DNA from: Trametopsis cervina
Taxonomy: Eukaryota > Basidiomycota > Agaricomycetes > Polyporales > Irpicaceae
Direction of reading: 5' to 3'
Assembly (NCBI GenBank): GCA_022385755.1
Contig: MU278348.1
Coordinates: 1,927,470 to 1,991,469 of the forward strand
Length of the DNA stretch: 64,000 bases
In this document: one piece after another, positions 1-10,975 of the stretch
How the letters are laid out: each line of letters starts with the position of its first letter
Position numbering within the stretch: the stretch's first letter is position 1
Notes under the pieces: model-generated
Told to the model about the DNA's origin: nothing
The model's input: only the letters and a program-made list of their open reading frames with translations
Database searches by the model: none
Program-made: the position numbers and the translations under genes

Positions 1-1903
1 TCACTGACTGAAGTTGAATCCGCCAGCAGGTGCAGCACCGGTATCTTGGTTGAACTACAGAGGCATCATCAGCATCTAAACAAGAATTATACGAGTAAAG
101 CGACATACCGAGAAAGCACCACTTGCGTCCACGGTCGGGGCGCTGATGCCAGCATCGACTTCCTCATCATCCGGGAAATACTTGTCCATGATGTTGTACG
201 CCTTTCTATAGATCTCCATGTTGTCGTGTTGTTGCAGGTTGTGAATGGTCACCATTCCACCAGCCTCCTCAACATACAACGCATACTGGTTCACTCCACC
301 AGGGCCCTGAGCCTGCTTGTCCATCTCTCCAACCTTCAGAATGTTGTCGAGGCCATCGAGCGCTACCTGAATGATCTTATTGTCCATCATAGTAAGCAGG
401 TCGCAGAGTGGCTTGATGCAGCCTTGGGCGACGAGGAAACGGATCTGCGAGGGCTCCTGCAGACCGCCAGAAGTAGCGTTCGAGATAGCCCAGCACGCCT
501 CCTTGCGGGTCTTGAAGTCGGCGTTTTGAAGAATGTTGATCAGCGGAGGGATGATGTTGGCATCAAAGACGGCTTGGATCTGGGGTGGGGATCCAGCAGT
601 GATGTTCGATATGGTCCAGCACGCCTCCTTGCGGATACCTTCCTTGGGGGAAGATAGGAGTGCGAGAAGGGCCGGGAGCGCACCAGACGCGATGACCACT
701 TGAGTCTGCATATCGTCTCCAGTGACGATGTTACCGACGGAACGGAGCGCTGGTGTTTGCACGGTTGTGGATGTGTGCATAAGGAGGTCTACAAGTCGGC
801 GACATACTCCAGACTCGATCACTGCCTGAATTTTGTCGTTTGAACCATCGGAGAGGTAAGAGATTGCCCAGCAGGCGTCGATGAGAATCTCGTCATCCAT
901 AGAGTACATCAATTTCGTCAAGACCGTGAGTGCGGGAGAGATCTGTAGCAAGTGCATCAGATAATGAAATTCCATATCAGTGACCTATGCGTTACGCACC
1001 AGCTCCCAGTCCGGTTGCGGCGACTTTCCACGGCAGAAGTTGCTCAAGGTCCAGGTTGCGTTCCTCAGCATGCTGAGTTTATGGCTTTCGCTAAGAAGGG
1101 CCAACAGAGGACGAAGAGCTCCCTGTTGAAGAACATAGTCGCGGCACTGGGGGCTATCACCAGCAATGTTTCCAAGAGCCCAAACGGCCTGTTCCCGAAC
1201 ATCGTTCACGCTGGACGAGAGCAGCTTGATGAACTCCGGGACGGCTCCAGCGCCAATGACAGTTTGAGTGTGCTCCGCAGTGCCAGACGCAATGTTTGTG
1301 AGGGCCCATGCTGCCTCGAACTGTTGAAGGTATCAGAGAACATTCAAAGACAAGTATAAAAAGTGCATACCTGCAGCAACGGGTTGTCTCCTCTAAGGAA
1401 CTCTACGAAGCGAGGAACTACATTGCACTCGATAACGCGTTCGATTGGTGGGTTCTTCTCCTTGGAGAGCAGTTTGCGGAATTTGGTAGTGGCATCAAGT
1501 TGGCGTTCAGGATCGTCAGAGAAAACATCGTTAATCATAGTTTCGGCGAGCTGGAGCGTCTCTGATGAGCACCGCGTGTGACCAAATACTACAGAGATCT
1601 GAACGTACTGGAGAGTCTCCCCATGCCGCGCCTGAAGTCTCATCTTCCGAGTCGTCGGCAGTGGTAGGGAGGAAGTTACGCCTCTTTGAGATGTTTTCCT
1701 CTCGTTTTTGCCTTCTGATCTCTACCTGTTGCTCTTCACGTCGACGACGAAGGTCGTCCGCCTTCAGACCACCCTTATTTTTGTATTCTGTGAGCACATG
1801 AACATCAGTCACATCGCCATTATCCAGACGCGTCGAACGGTTGAAAAGACGACGATTGGCAAGGATACATACCATTTCTACGGTGAGCCAGACGGGACTC
1901 CAT
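1..1903 (-). CDS. SRP1: Importin subunit alpha (karyopherin alpha)
   Basis: Adaptor that binds classical nuclear localisation signals on cargo and hands them to importin beta for import through the nuclear pore. The N-terminus is an importin-beta-binding domain rich in Arg/Lys ([20 protein letters not shown], then [11 protein letters not shown]). Armadillo repeats follow, with the Trp-Asn ladder that grips the [47 protein letters not shown] and [12 protein letters not shown]. The start is [10 protein letters not shown]; a GTATGT donor follows, and the next exon opens in frame with [13 protein letters not shown]. The last exon follows a TAG acceptor near base 51 and reads to ...GGFNFSQ and a TGA that is the reverse complement of bases 1-3, so the gene is complete and ends exactly at the window edge. 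Length is normal for the family. Identity is seen directly in the sequence; function follows from the family. Confidence 0.96.
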
Positions 1904-2156
1904 TGCAATGCAGGAAAGTGTTCGTGTAAGAGTTAGAAAGTGGGAAGGAAACGCGCAGAACAGAGATTCGAAGGACGCTCTAAAAGAGGTCACACCGCGT
2001 GGCCTTTGCCCAGTCACGCCTCAGCCTCCTTTCATCAAGACCCTTATCCTCAGCCTGTCCAGTAACCGCGACAAAAAATACAAAGCTTGCGCCATGGCCT
2101 ACTGTGGCCTAAAACTTCAATGTACAAGAAACGTATAGTCGTACAATTGTCCTCGT

Positions 2157-3251
2157 TTAATCTACTTTCGGTCCAGCAAGGAGGCGCTTAGCTGTGCCAT
2201 TCAGGAAACTGCTGATATTGTCGACGGTGTCTCCCCAGAATACCTGGTGGCCATCGCGTTGATCAGTTCGTGTTTTCTGTGACCAAATAACACGTAAACG
2301 CTGACCTTGTAATTATCGTCGCTGACATATCCAGTATGCGGAGTCGATGTCACGTTCTGCAAGGTTCTCAAAGGATGATCGAGTGGCAATGGCTCAACGT
2401 CGAACACGTCGAGGCCAGCTCCTGCGATCTTCTTCTCCTGCAAGACCTTGACCAGAGCCTGCTCATCGACGATAGGCCCGCGAGACGTATTGATAAACAG
2501 GGCGGTAGGTTTCAGCAACGCGAGATCAGCAGCTGTGATAAGGTGGCGAGTGGACTCGGAGAGGACAATGTGGATGGAAACGATGTCGCCACGTTTGAAC
2601 AGCTCCTCCTTCGTGGCCACGTACGTTACGCCCGCTGCAGCAGCTCTCTCCGGAGTGAGGTTAGGCGACCAGCCGATGACCTCCATATCAAACGCCTTTG
2701 CAATCTAAGAGCTTACCCACGTTAATATACGCCAATGAATGAGGTTTAGAGCTTACCTTCGCCGTAGCTACACCCAGCTTGCCCACTCCTACCAAGGCCA
2801 ACGTCTTTCCTTTCAGCCCAACGGGAATAGATGTTTGCCATGCCTGTCTCCTTGCCTTCACACCCGCATCCTCCAGAGCAATATACCGAGCAGTAGCCAA
2901 GATCAACGCCCAGATATGCTCTGTAGTCGAGTTCCCTGCCCCTCCTGTCCCTGATACTGCTATGCCCTTCTTCTTCGCGTGAGCGACGTCGATGCCCGCG
3001 TTCCACATTCCAGTAGTCGTGATGAGCTTCAGGTTGGGTAGACGGTCCAGCAGCGACGCAGGGAACTTGGTCCTCTCGCGCATAGTGCAGATAATGGTAT
3101 ATGGCTCTAATCGCTGGACGAGTGCATCCTCGTCCGCGAGTGTCTCGTCGTAGACGTCGATAGAAAGTCTGTCTCGCACAGATGACCAATCTGCGATAGT
3201 GAGCGCAACATGCTGATAGTCATCCAAGATTGCAACTTTGACTGGAGCCAT
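2157..3251 (-). CDS. D-isomer-specific 2-hydroxyacid dehydrogenase family protein
   Basis: NAD(P)-dependent oxidoreductase of the phosphoglycerate/glyoxylate/formate dehydrogenase superfamily. Three exons join cleanly. The first reads MAPVKVAILDDYQHVAL to the dinucleotide-binding loop LVGVGKLG. The second starts IAKAFDMEVIGWSPN and contains the catalytic signatures: SRGPIVDEQAL (the Arg that binds the carboxylate), the acidic residue in GAGLDVFDVEPLP, and the His in TPHTGY. The third reads VFWGDTVDNISSFLNGTAKR and stops at TAA. The N-terminal half has the expected TTTGMWNAGIDV segment. About 330 residues, usual for stand-alone members. The substrate cannot be told from sequence; it could act on glyoxylate, hydroxypyruvate or another 2-oxo acid. 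The gene runs in the same direction as its two neighbours. Confidence 0.9.
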
Positions 3252-3535
3252 GGCAGAGTTGGAGGTGAATGTGTATGATTTGAGATGTCGAGGACGGATA
3301 GATACTACAATCAGTCCTAAAATAACACCGCGATGTGAAATGGAAGACAAACACAGCCTTACATTCGCGGATGGATGGCAAACACTCAACGTGATATGGC
3401 GCGTTCGAGCATGGCGATGAGAAAGATTGAGGTCAGCGGTTCTGGGCGACTGGGTATACAGATGAAGAGTGATAAAATATGATATTGTATACAGTCCACC
3501 AAAAATTACATTGCCCACACAAGGCAGGTTTGCAT

Positions 3536-6500
3536 CTACGTATCGTGATCGAAAGGGTACTATCAAGGAAGAACGAAGTCAGTAAAGATGAGATCCTTCC
3601 TGCATCAAATACACCTACCTCGAACGGTTCTGGGGGAGCTGCTTCCGGAGCGTCCGCGTCGAGAGCGATGTGACGCACAGGCTCCGGAGGAGGCGAAGCT
3701 TCTTCTACATGCGGTACTGTAGGTGCGCTGAATTCGATGTATGTCGGCTGTTCTGTCGGTCGCTGATCGACAAGCAATAAGATACCACCACCGCCCGCAT
3801 ATTTCTCGGTTGAGACGAGAGCCTTGAACGACCTCCTTGAAGGTGCAGGGTTCGTTGAAATCAAGCGGACAGGCTGATACCTGCTATCTTGCGGGAAGAT
3901 GATGTGCGACATCTGGCTGGGGGTGACACGCGAAAAGTTCTGTAGCTTTTCACTAGTCGGCTCGGGCGGTGGAGGTGCGTCGACGAGGTTGGATATCGAG
4001 CCCGTTATCGGAGAGACATCGCCGTGCCTTTCCGCTCTCGATGCGTCCTCCGACTTCATCTCGACATCGTCCTTCTTGTCCTTCTCATCCTATATCAGGT
4101 AAGTCAGAGTTAGTTCATGACTGACATAGGTGGCAAGCTTTTGACATACAGTATCCATTGCCTCTCCTTCAGCCGCAGCCTTTTTCTTTTCACGTGCCTT
4201 GGCCTTGGCCGTCGTTGAGAGCACAGCCGTCGCGACCTTTGTAGCGGCCTCCTTCTTCGGTGGCTCTACCGGCTTAGGATAAGCGAACAGACTCGGCCTC
4301 GCGTTGGAGATGAACTCGAACACGGGAGCCTGCACAACGACATTGGTTAGCATGAAATGGCGTATACGTAAACAACGAGCCTTACCCGCAGATTCTCGTC
4401 GAGCCCAATGACACCCGTAGGCTCAAACGCAAGCGACGCGCAGTGGGCTAACGGGTACCAGTACCAGAACTGGCAGAACAACACCATACCGACGATGGCA
4501 CTCGTGTTCCGGCTTCCCGCACGGCTCTGCAAGCTGATAGTTACGTTGCGTCCACCAGCATCGATAAGACCCTGGCCAATGACAGCGCCGAAGCGAGCCA
4601 TGGGGTCTTCGTGCTTGTTGGATACGACCTTGTTGTATGTGGCGCGGGTGGAGGCAAGAGCCGGAGACGAAGCCTCGGATTGTTGAACAAGGATCATGCC
4701 CAAAGCGATATAAGCACCTTGACGGACGAAGTCTGTGCCATCCTTTGTCATGGGCTGCAGGATGTCGATAGCATCCTGAAGATACACGCTTAGCCATTGA
4801 ATACCTGCTGCATGCTAATGTAGCTCACCTGTAGGCCAGTACCCGCACACGCAATACCGAGCGCAAGTGTAGCACCGCAACGGACATGAGGGTTGTAGCT
4901 CTCGCTAAGTAGCTGAACAATGCGAGGAACTTGTGACGGGTTCTTGAACAAGAGGAACGCAAGCGCAGTGACGGCCGCCCGACGGACATCGTCAGAGGTA
5001 TCCGAGACAGCGACGTGCAACAGCTTGCGAACAGCAGCGTTGTCTGATGTTCCGGCATAGGCAAGTGCAAGTGTGTAAACACCGCCATATCGCAGAATGG
5101 GGTCCTTGGGAAATAAGCGCCTAGTGAGCAAAAACAGATCCTCCAGGTCGAGAACTTCGAACACACCTTTTCAGCCAAAAGATCCTTCGCGATCTTGTCC
5201 GCCTGCTCCTGTCGTCCATAGAAGATCAACGCCAGCCCGATAGCCAATCCACGGATAATCTTCTCGTGTGTCGTCTCCCGCGCATATTGGAGCATCTCAT
5301 CTGCGTATTCCAGGTTTCCGGTACCCAGCATCACGAGGCCCATCGCGTAGCCTGCAGCCTCGCCGGACACAGCAGAGTCGTTGTAGAGCGTGCTCTTCAG
5401 ATCATCATAGGTGTCCGTGTTTCCACCGCCCATACCAGCCACACCCAGACCCAAAGCTGCACCGTGCTGGACGACCTCATTCGTCGCAGCTTTCAGCGAG
5501 TCGCGAAGATAGCCCTCGATCTGTCTGCCGCTACCGCATCCGACGTTGATGAGACCCAATGCATAGAGTGAACCTCCCTCGGAGTAGGCAGCACCGGGAA
5601 TGCCGCTGTCTGGGACGCCTTGTTGAGGCAGGTAAGGGCCAAGGATGTTCATGCCCTCGTTGAAATGGCCCTTGTGGATGACACCAAGCGCTGCAGTAGC
5701 TGAGAACTTGGACCAGTTCGAGGCGAGACCGAGCCATTCAAGGTTTTCGCGAAGGAAGACATCTGAGGTCGTACCCGCGTGCATGAACGCGTTCTGAAGG
5801 GAAAGAGCTGTGTGGTAAATGGAGGATCGTGGCTCGAGCGATTCCTGATCTGGAAGTCAGCAATCTAGATATATACAAAGCAGTGAACATTTGCGTACCT
5901 TCGTGTGCTTCAAGATGAGCATGTCGGTCTTGTTGTTTCGGCGCAGGAACTCCAAGTAGAGCTTCACTGACTGCTGGCCGGCGAGGATTTCACGAATCTG
6001 ATCATAAACATCTCTCGTCGCCTGCGTTTCGCGTCAGAAGATCAGTATCGTATTCCACAGCATAACTAAACACGACCTACTTCATCACCCTCGGGCAAGC
6101 CGCTCCTTAGGCTTTCCAGGAAATCTTGGGCACCCCCTTCTACGAGATCGAACGCGAACTGATACGCGAGCAACTTCTCGTTAGGCACGAAACTTGTCAG
6201 GAACGGTATGGTGAGCTCTGGAGAGCTGAGCGTGACAAGGAGACGCGTCACAGAGTGGACATGAGGGGATTTGTCTTTGCTTGAAGCAGGCGGGAAGAGG
6301 GGGAGGAGGAAGCGAAGAATCTCATCGCGGTAGGAGAGCGAAAAGCCGGTGTCAAGAACAGCATCCATCGCGTAGGAGAGGAGAGCGGGATCGCGCGTGA
6401 GTTTGTAGATATCCTGAATGATGTCGAGGCGGTGAGACTCAAGTGCAATACCGATTGCCTATACATAGCAAGAATGTTTCAGATTAGACACGAGCTAGGC

Positions 6501-7110
6501 AGCTGCCCACCGTCACTCACCTGCTTGTATTCACCGTCCCGGATACAACGACGGAATATACCCTCAATGATAATTTGTAGTTTGTCGTCAACTGGTCCAG
6601 GGACCTTCGCCTTTCCACGCACTTCTACATATCGGTCGAGTGCTTTTGCTGTATGAAGCCGCGATCCATCAGTACCCAAGACCAGAGGTGAAGTAACCTG
6701 AAGTGCACTCACAAATAACAGTCTCGACATACTCCTCCGCGCCCGGAGTGATACCCTCGGTCTCGAAGGCTGATCCCGCGTTCAGCGCAAAGGACAGAGC
6801 TTCGTCGTATTCTCCGAGGTAGTAATACACTTTGCTTGCAAGCAGAGCAGCAGCGTCCCGAGCATCTTGCGGAAGCTCGTCGCTTTCATACAAAGATTCA
6901 CTGCACAAGCACCACAATACAAGATCAATAATGGCCACCGAAGACACATAAGATATGCACGCACATGAGTTCAATTATCTCTGATATTTCTGCCCAGAAC
7001 TGGGGGACGACGGCGTTGAGTGATTTGAGCGCATGCTGCTTAAGCAGTGGCTCTGGTTCATTGAGCAGCGCGATAATGCCCGCCGCGGACGACTGTGGTC
7101 TCGCTACCAT
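3536..7110 (-). CDS. RPN2: 26S proteasome regulatory subunit RPN2 (PSMD1)
   Basis: Large scaffold subunit of the base of the 19S regulatory particle, contacting Rpn1/Rpn13 and the ATPase ring. The start [16 protein letters not shown] sits in a good ATG context (GCCATGG). The alpha-helical N-terminal region is followed by the family's PC repeats: [75 protein letters not shown] and [15 protein letters not shown] Lys/Ala/Glu-rich insert lies near bases 4,150-4,260. The C-terminus is PPEPF then, after an intron, EYPFDHDT and stop, matching the aromatic/acidic tail that in other species binds Rpn13. At least eight exons. The gene is divergent from COX13 across a 340-base shared upstream region. 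Confidence 0.95.
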
Positions 7111-7450
7111 GGCTGTGCCAAGCAACAGTTGAGTATTGAGGAGGAGGGGTGAAAAGCCGGGAGATGGGTGTGCGTGTGCAGCAGAAACAAGGAGACAATA
7201 TCCGAATCGTTAGCAGAGACGCGTCAGCGACCACACTCAGTGGACGCGTCCTCCGCGTCTAATCATGTTTGATCTCGCTTCCTCTTTCGCGTGTTGCTTA
7301 GGTAAGCACAGTTATTCCCACGACATGCATTTCGCGCACCGAGGTCGCCCGCAACCACCGTCGTGCGCCTATTTTCCCTACGCATTCCGCTTTCAAGAAC
7401 AAAACCCCCACTCAGTCTCGTTATCCGTTCGAATTATCTCGACTTTCGCA
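7111..7450. promoter_or_regulatory. Divergent promoter region of RPN2 and COX13
   Basis: This 340-base gap separates the two start codons. It holds two copies of the palindrome GACGCGTC, at 7218-7225 and 7243-7250, 25 bases apart. The core ACGCGT equals the MluI cell-cycle box known from ascomycete yeasts; whether it acts that way here is inference. No TATA box was seen for either gene. Pyrimidine-rich stretches just before the COX13 ATG fit a fungal transcription start region. Confidence 0.45.
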
Positions 7451-8129
7451 ATGTCGATGCTCATGCGCCGCTCGCTCCTTCGCGGTATTCCGCGCAACAC
7501 CCGCGGCTTTGCTGCCGCTGCTGGCGAGGGCTCCTATGCCGAGAAGCAGGAGGCCTTGAAGGCTCACGCTGGTGGTACGTTTGCTTTATGAATCTTATGT
7601 AGGTCAACCGTTCCTGACATTACGACGCGTTGTTGTGTATGTGGATTAGAAACTGCCAACCTCTGGAGGCGCATCAGGTGAGTTCCCTTAACCAAAGTTT
7701 GGTGCGGATGTTGATAGGCTATTTGCGATATAGTTTCTACGTTTGCGCTCCGGGCAGTAAGTCGTGTTGCGTCCATGAGTCATCGACAGATATATTCATC
7801 TTTATTCACAGTTCTCGTCACCACTCTCTGGGTCATCAAGGTCGAGAAGGAGCATGCCGCACACGAGGAGCACATCAAGCACGAGCACGGCGGTGAACTC
7901 CCCGAGGTACCGCGGTACCCCTACCTCAACACACGCAGTACGCACCCCATTCCCCATGTCTACACTTCGGCTCCTCTTACCTTTCTCAATCCAGATGTTC
8001 CGTTCCCCTGGGGCATGAACAGCCTGTTCTTTAACCCTAAGGTATAACTCATTCCTATAACACCAACACTAAATTGATTGACGACGTTATCTACAGGTCC
8101 AGAGGGACCTCACCAAAGAAGACGAGTAG
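7451..8129 (+). CDS. COX13: Cytochrome c oxidase subunit VIa (COX13)
   Basis: Small nuclear-encoded subunit of respiratory complex IV in the mitochondrial inner membrane. Six exons: 7451-7574, 7650-7677, 7734-7756, 7812-7937, 7995-8041 and 8097-8129. Splicing gives about 126 residues. The presequence is Arg-rich (MSMLMRRSLLRGIPRNTRGF). After it come a single membrane helix (ILVTTLWVIK), a His/Glu-rich stretch after it (EHAAHEEHIKHEHGG), and the diagnostic end PFPWGMNSLFFNPKVQRDL. Every junction keeps frame. Exons 2 and 3 are only 28 and 23 bases long, which is why simple open-frame searches would miss most of the gene. Divergent from RPN2. Confidence 0.95.
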
Positions 8130-8707
8130 ACGATGTAGACTTTCATTGGAATTAATGTTGATTTTCTTCACACCACTTCATCCGCGCTTGTAACTTCGAG
8201 TACAGTGTGTTCGATCTGGACCGGCCAGACCGCACGGGCCCAAGGCTGGACCGTTAGTCATCGACTAGCCCGCCCTCGAACACCTAATACGCCTGCATGG
8301 TTGTTCAAACCACCGGGGTGAATGGAGAGCCTGTTATTCCTGGGTATCGTGCGCTCAAGTGTTTAGAATTTACCGATAGCTCCAATTATCATGACCACTC
8401 TAACCCCTCACATATCACTGTCATAAGCCCAGGTCTGCTCTGCGTACACTCATATAGAAGCAACGAGAAGGAATGAAGAGCCATTGGCACAAAGCATATC
8501 ATGCGATTGCACCATCAAGTGGAGCAACAGAACTTCGCAGAGCTTGGAAAAAGTACAGATTTACAATAGGATTCAAGCCATTGTCCAATATCAGAGTTCC
8601 AATTACAAGCAATAGGTATGATGATTATCTTTTATTAAGTCCAATCTTTTCCGTACTGCCTCTCAAAAGTGATCGCAGCGGTTGCGCCATCCTGGAAACC
8701 AGAATAT
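8130..8707. other. Gene-free stretch between COX13 and the secreted-protein gene
   Basis: This holds the 3' untranslated regions of the two convergent neighbours. A short open frame on the plus strand from 8473 has no recognisable protein character. I saw no RNA gene or repeat. Confidence 0.4.
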
Positions 8708-9404
8708 CTAGAGTATCATCCGCGCCCCCAGGTACATGCCCGTGAGGACTGCTGCGAGGCTGGCGAATACTTGAGTCATGGGTGGTAACGTACCCAGAGC
8801 TGCGCTGGCCGTTCTATAGATGTCGATGAATTTAGGGTACTCGTTGAAAATGTGGCAACTTACGCTTCGCTAGTGGCAACACGGTACACTGATCCAGCCA
8901 CCGTGGTCAAGAAACCAGCATCACCGGTGGCGACGGTGAAAGCTTGTCCACCTTTTTCAGTAATGATAGTCGCAGCATGTCCTCCGGCGGCTGCAAGGAG
9001 AATGTTAGCAGTCCGTTGTGTCCCTCAACGAGCGAGCACTCACATGTTATGATGGTAGCAACGGATTCGGCGAGGGATGTCGCATCCGAAGCAACTGAGC
9101 CACCTGTACAGATAGATTCAGTGATATTGTTTACGTGGTACCCCTGAAGAATGCGTACCGAAGGATGTAGCGTCGGAAAAGGCGGAAGCTGCGCCTGATG
9201 TTGCCACCGAGAATGCAGACGCTACGTCGCTTGTTAATGAGTTGAAGACTATTTGGCCAGATATGTTAGCATCGTGCGGCATATAAGAGCAAGCGTGCCA
9301 CTAGAGGACGTACTCTGACGTTTCTCCGGGACATTTGCAGCTGAGACGAGCGAGACTGAGAGGAGGAAAAGAGAAGCAAGAACGGTGATGGTGCGTGCAA
9401 ACAT
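8708..9404 (-). CDS. Small secreted Ser/Ala/Thr-rich protein, possibly anchored
   Basis: Not a family I recognise. Five exons join in frame to a protein of roughly 150 residues. It starts MFARTITVLASLFLLSVSL, a clear signal peptide, then VSAANVPEKRQ, which contains a Lys-Arg dipeptide of the kind cut by Kex2 proteases. The mature part is built from short Ala/Ser/Thr/Val stretches with repeated phrases such as SDVASAFSVATSG, AASAFSDATSFG and SVASDATSLAESV. The end is hydrophobic (MTQVFASLAAVLTGMYLGA then RMIL), which could be a GPI-anchor signal or a membrane helix. A TATA box lies 55 bases before the ATG. It is likely a cell-surface or secreted product; function is unknown. Splice joins were read from the sequence: A/TC before FNSL, G/GT before GSVAS, T/CC before AGG, and GC/A before TASAALG. 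Confidence 0.7.
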
Positions 9405-9718
9405 GGTGGAACGATGTAAGGCGAGGGGGATGTTGGACGAAAACTTGCGGGTTGGGTGTTTATATGCAGGTGACCTCGAAATGGCTGTGCTGAATGTAAG
9501 CAGCGATACGCCATCCGTCCATTGCGCATGTTAACCCGGGCCAGGCTGCGAGTTCGTCAGACGCCCGCAGCGCCACAACGTCATGGACGGCGGACGATCC
9601 CATCAGAGATGAAGAGGCCCGGGCATCCGGCGCGGACGATCACTGTTAGTGATAACTACCGTGCACTTACCCTTCACTCATCTACTCATTCACTAACCAC
9701 AACTACACGCCAGCAACC
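9405..9718. promoter_or_regulatory. Divergent upstream region with a TATA box for the secreted-protein gene
   Basis: This 314-base gap lies between two divergent starts. A TATAAA box on the minus strand (plus-strand TTTATA, 9459-9464) serves the secreted-protein gene. No TATA was seen for ribulose-phosphate epimerase. A GCCCGGGC-rich patch sits near 9,535 and 9,617. Confidence 0.5.
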
Positions 9719-10837
9719 ATGCCAAGAGCCATCATCTCCCCCTCTGTTCTTGCCTCCGACTTTGGCCAGCTCACAGCAGAATGCAAGCGCATGATCAAGG
9801 GCGGCGCAGAGTGGCTGCACATGGGTGAGCACCGATCTTCTTCACACAGCCGCTCCCTACGCCGCAGCAGTGGGACTCACTGCCTCCCTTCCTAGATGTA
9901 ATGGACGGGTATGTCTTCCCTTCACAGACCGCAGCAGCCAAGCACCGCAGCCTGACATAACCTTAGCCACTTTGTTCCCAACATCACGATGGGTAAGTGA
10001 TCGCAAGTATGCTTCGCCGATATCGAAAAATTGAACGCGTCCCAGGTGCCCCGATCCTTTCATCTGTCTCTAAGGGTGTTCCTGGCATATTTATGGACTG
10101 TCATATGATGGTTGCCCAGCCAGAGAAAGTGTGTACCTAAGAATGCACTTGGGTCCGACTGCTCCAACTGACCCTTCATCGTACAGTGGGTGAACGATAT
10201 CGCAGATGCAGGTGGTGCCCTATACTGTTTCCATCTCGAGGCAACTTGTACGCATACTCTACAATTATTATCGCTTCCTGCTTATTGAACTCTACCGGTT
10301 AGCGGACCCTATATCGTTGATCAGCGCCATCCACGACCGCAAAATGAAAGCAGGTGTCGCGATCTCTCCCGACACGCCCTCCACCGCCATCACAGACGAG
10401 GTCGCAGAGGCAGCAGATATGCTTCTGGTCATGACCGTCTACCCCGGTTCGTCGCGTGTATTACCTCATGTCTCCGTGTATTACTTACACGCGGTGTGAA
10501 TAAATAGGACGTGGAGGACAAAAGTTCTTAGAACGCTGTGTACCCAAGGTGGCTGAGCTGCGTGCCCGTTTCCCTGACAAGGACATCGAGGTCGACGGGG
10601 GTGTCGGTCCCAAGACCATCGATGTTTGTGCTGACGCCGGTTCGTGCTCTCACCCTCCTCTTAATACCGCTGTACTCACTCGCATACCCCGCTCTCCTCC
10701 CGCCACGCCATACAGGAAGCAACGTCATCGTCGCCGGCACCGCAATTTTCAACGATCCCCAACCAGACAAGGTCATCGCGATCCTGAAGGAGACCGTCAA
10801 CAACGCGCAAGCAAAGATCGCAGCTTCCAGAACTTAG
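9719..10837 (+). CDS. RPE1: Ribulose-phosphate 3-epimerase
   Basis: Interconverts D-ribulose 5-phosphate and D-xylulose 5-phosphate in the non-oxidative pentose phosphate pathway, in the cytosol. The protein starts [18 protein letters not shown] and is a TIM barrel. The metal- and substrate-binding signatures fall across small exons: [20 protein letters not shown], then [41 protein letters not shown] and [13 protein letters not shown] with the catalytic Asp, then [11 protein letters not shown], which binds phosphate. It ends AKIAASRT. About nine exons, including very short ones around the first Asp motif. Length is as usual for the enzyme. Two AATAAA signals follow the stop. Confidence 0.95.
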
Positions 10838-10893
10838 ATCGTGATTTCGCAGGCGAACTACGCACAAAGGAAATGACCAACTGTCCTATATAG

Positions 10894-10908
10894 AATAAAC
10901 GGAATAAA
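10894..10908 (+). terminator. Two AATAAA polyadenylation signals after RPE1
   Basis: AATAAA occurs at 10894-10899 and again at 10903-10908, 57-71 bases after the RPE1 stop. The convergent glycosyltransferase gene ends at 10976, so both transcripts must end in this 138-base gap. Confidence 0.55.
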
Positions 10909-10975
10909 TACTGTATCACTAGTCCATCCTGCAGGCGTATGTGCAGATGAACATGCGCTAAACACAAAAAGGTGA

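Noticed and set aside
46..657. Plus-strand frame of 203 codons over importin alpha
   Set aside because: It is antisense to the armadillo repeats, has no protein character, and the minus strand is clearly coding.
8473..8745. Plus-strand frame of 90 codons
   Set aside because: It lies in 3' flanks and overlaps the supported secreted-protein gene on the other strand.
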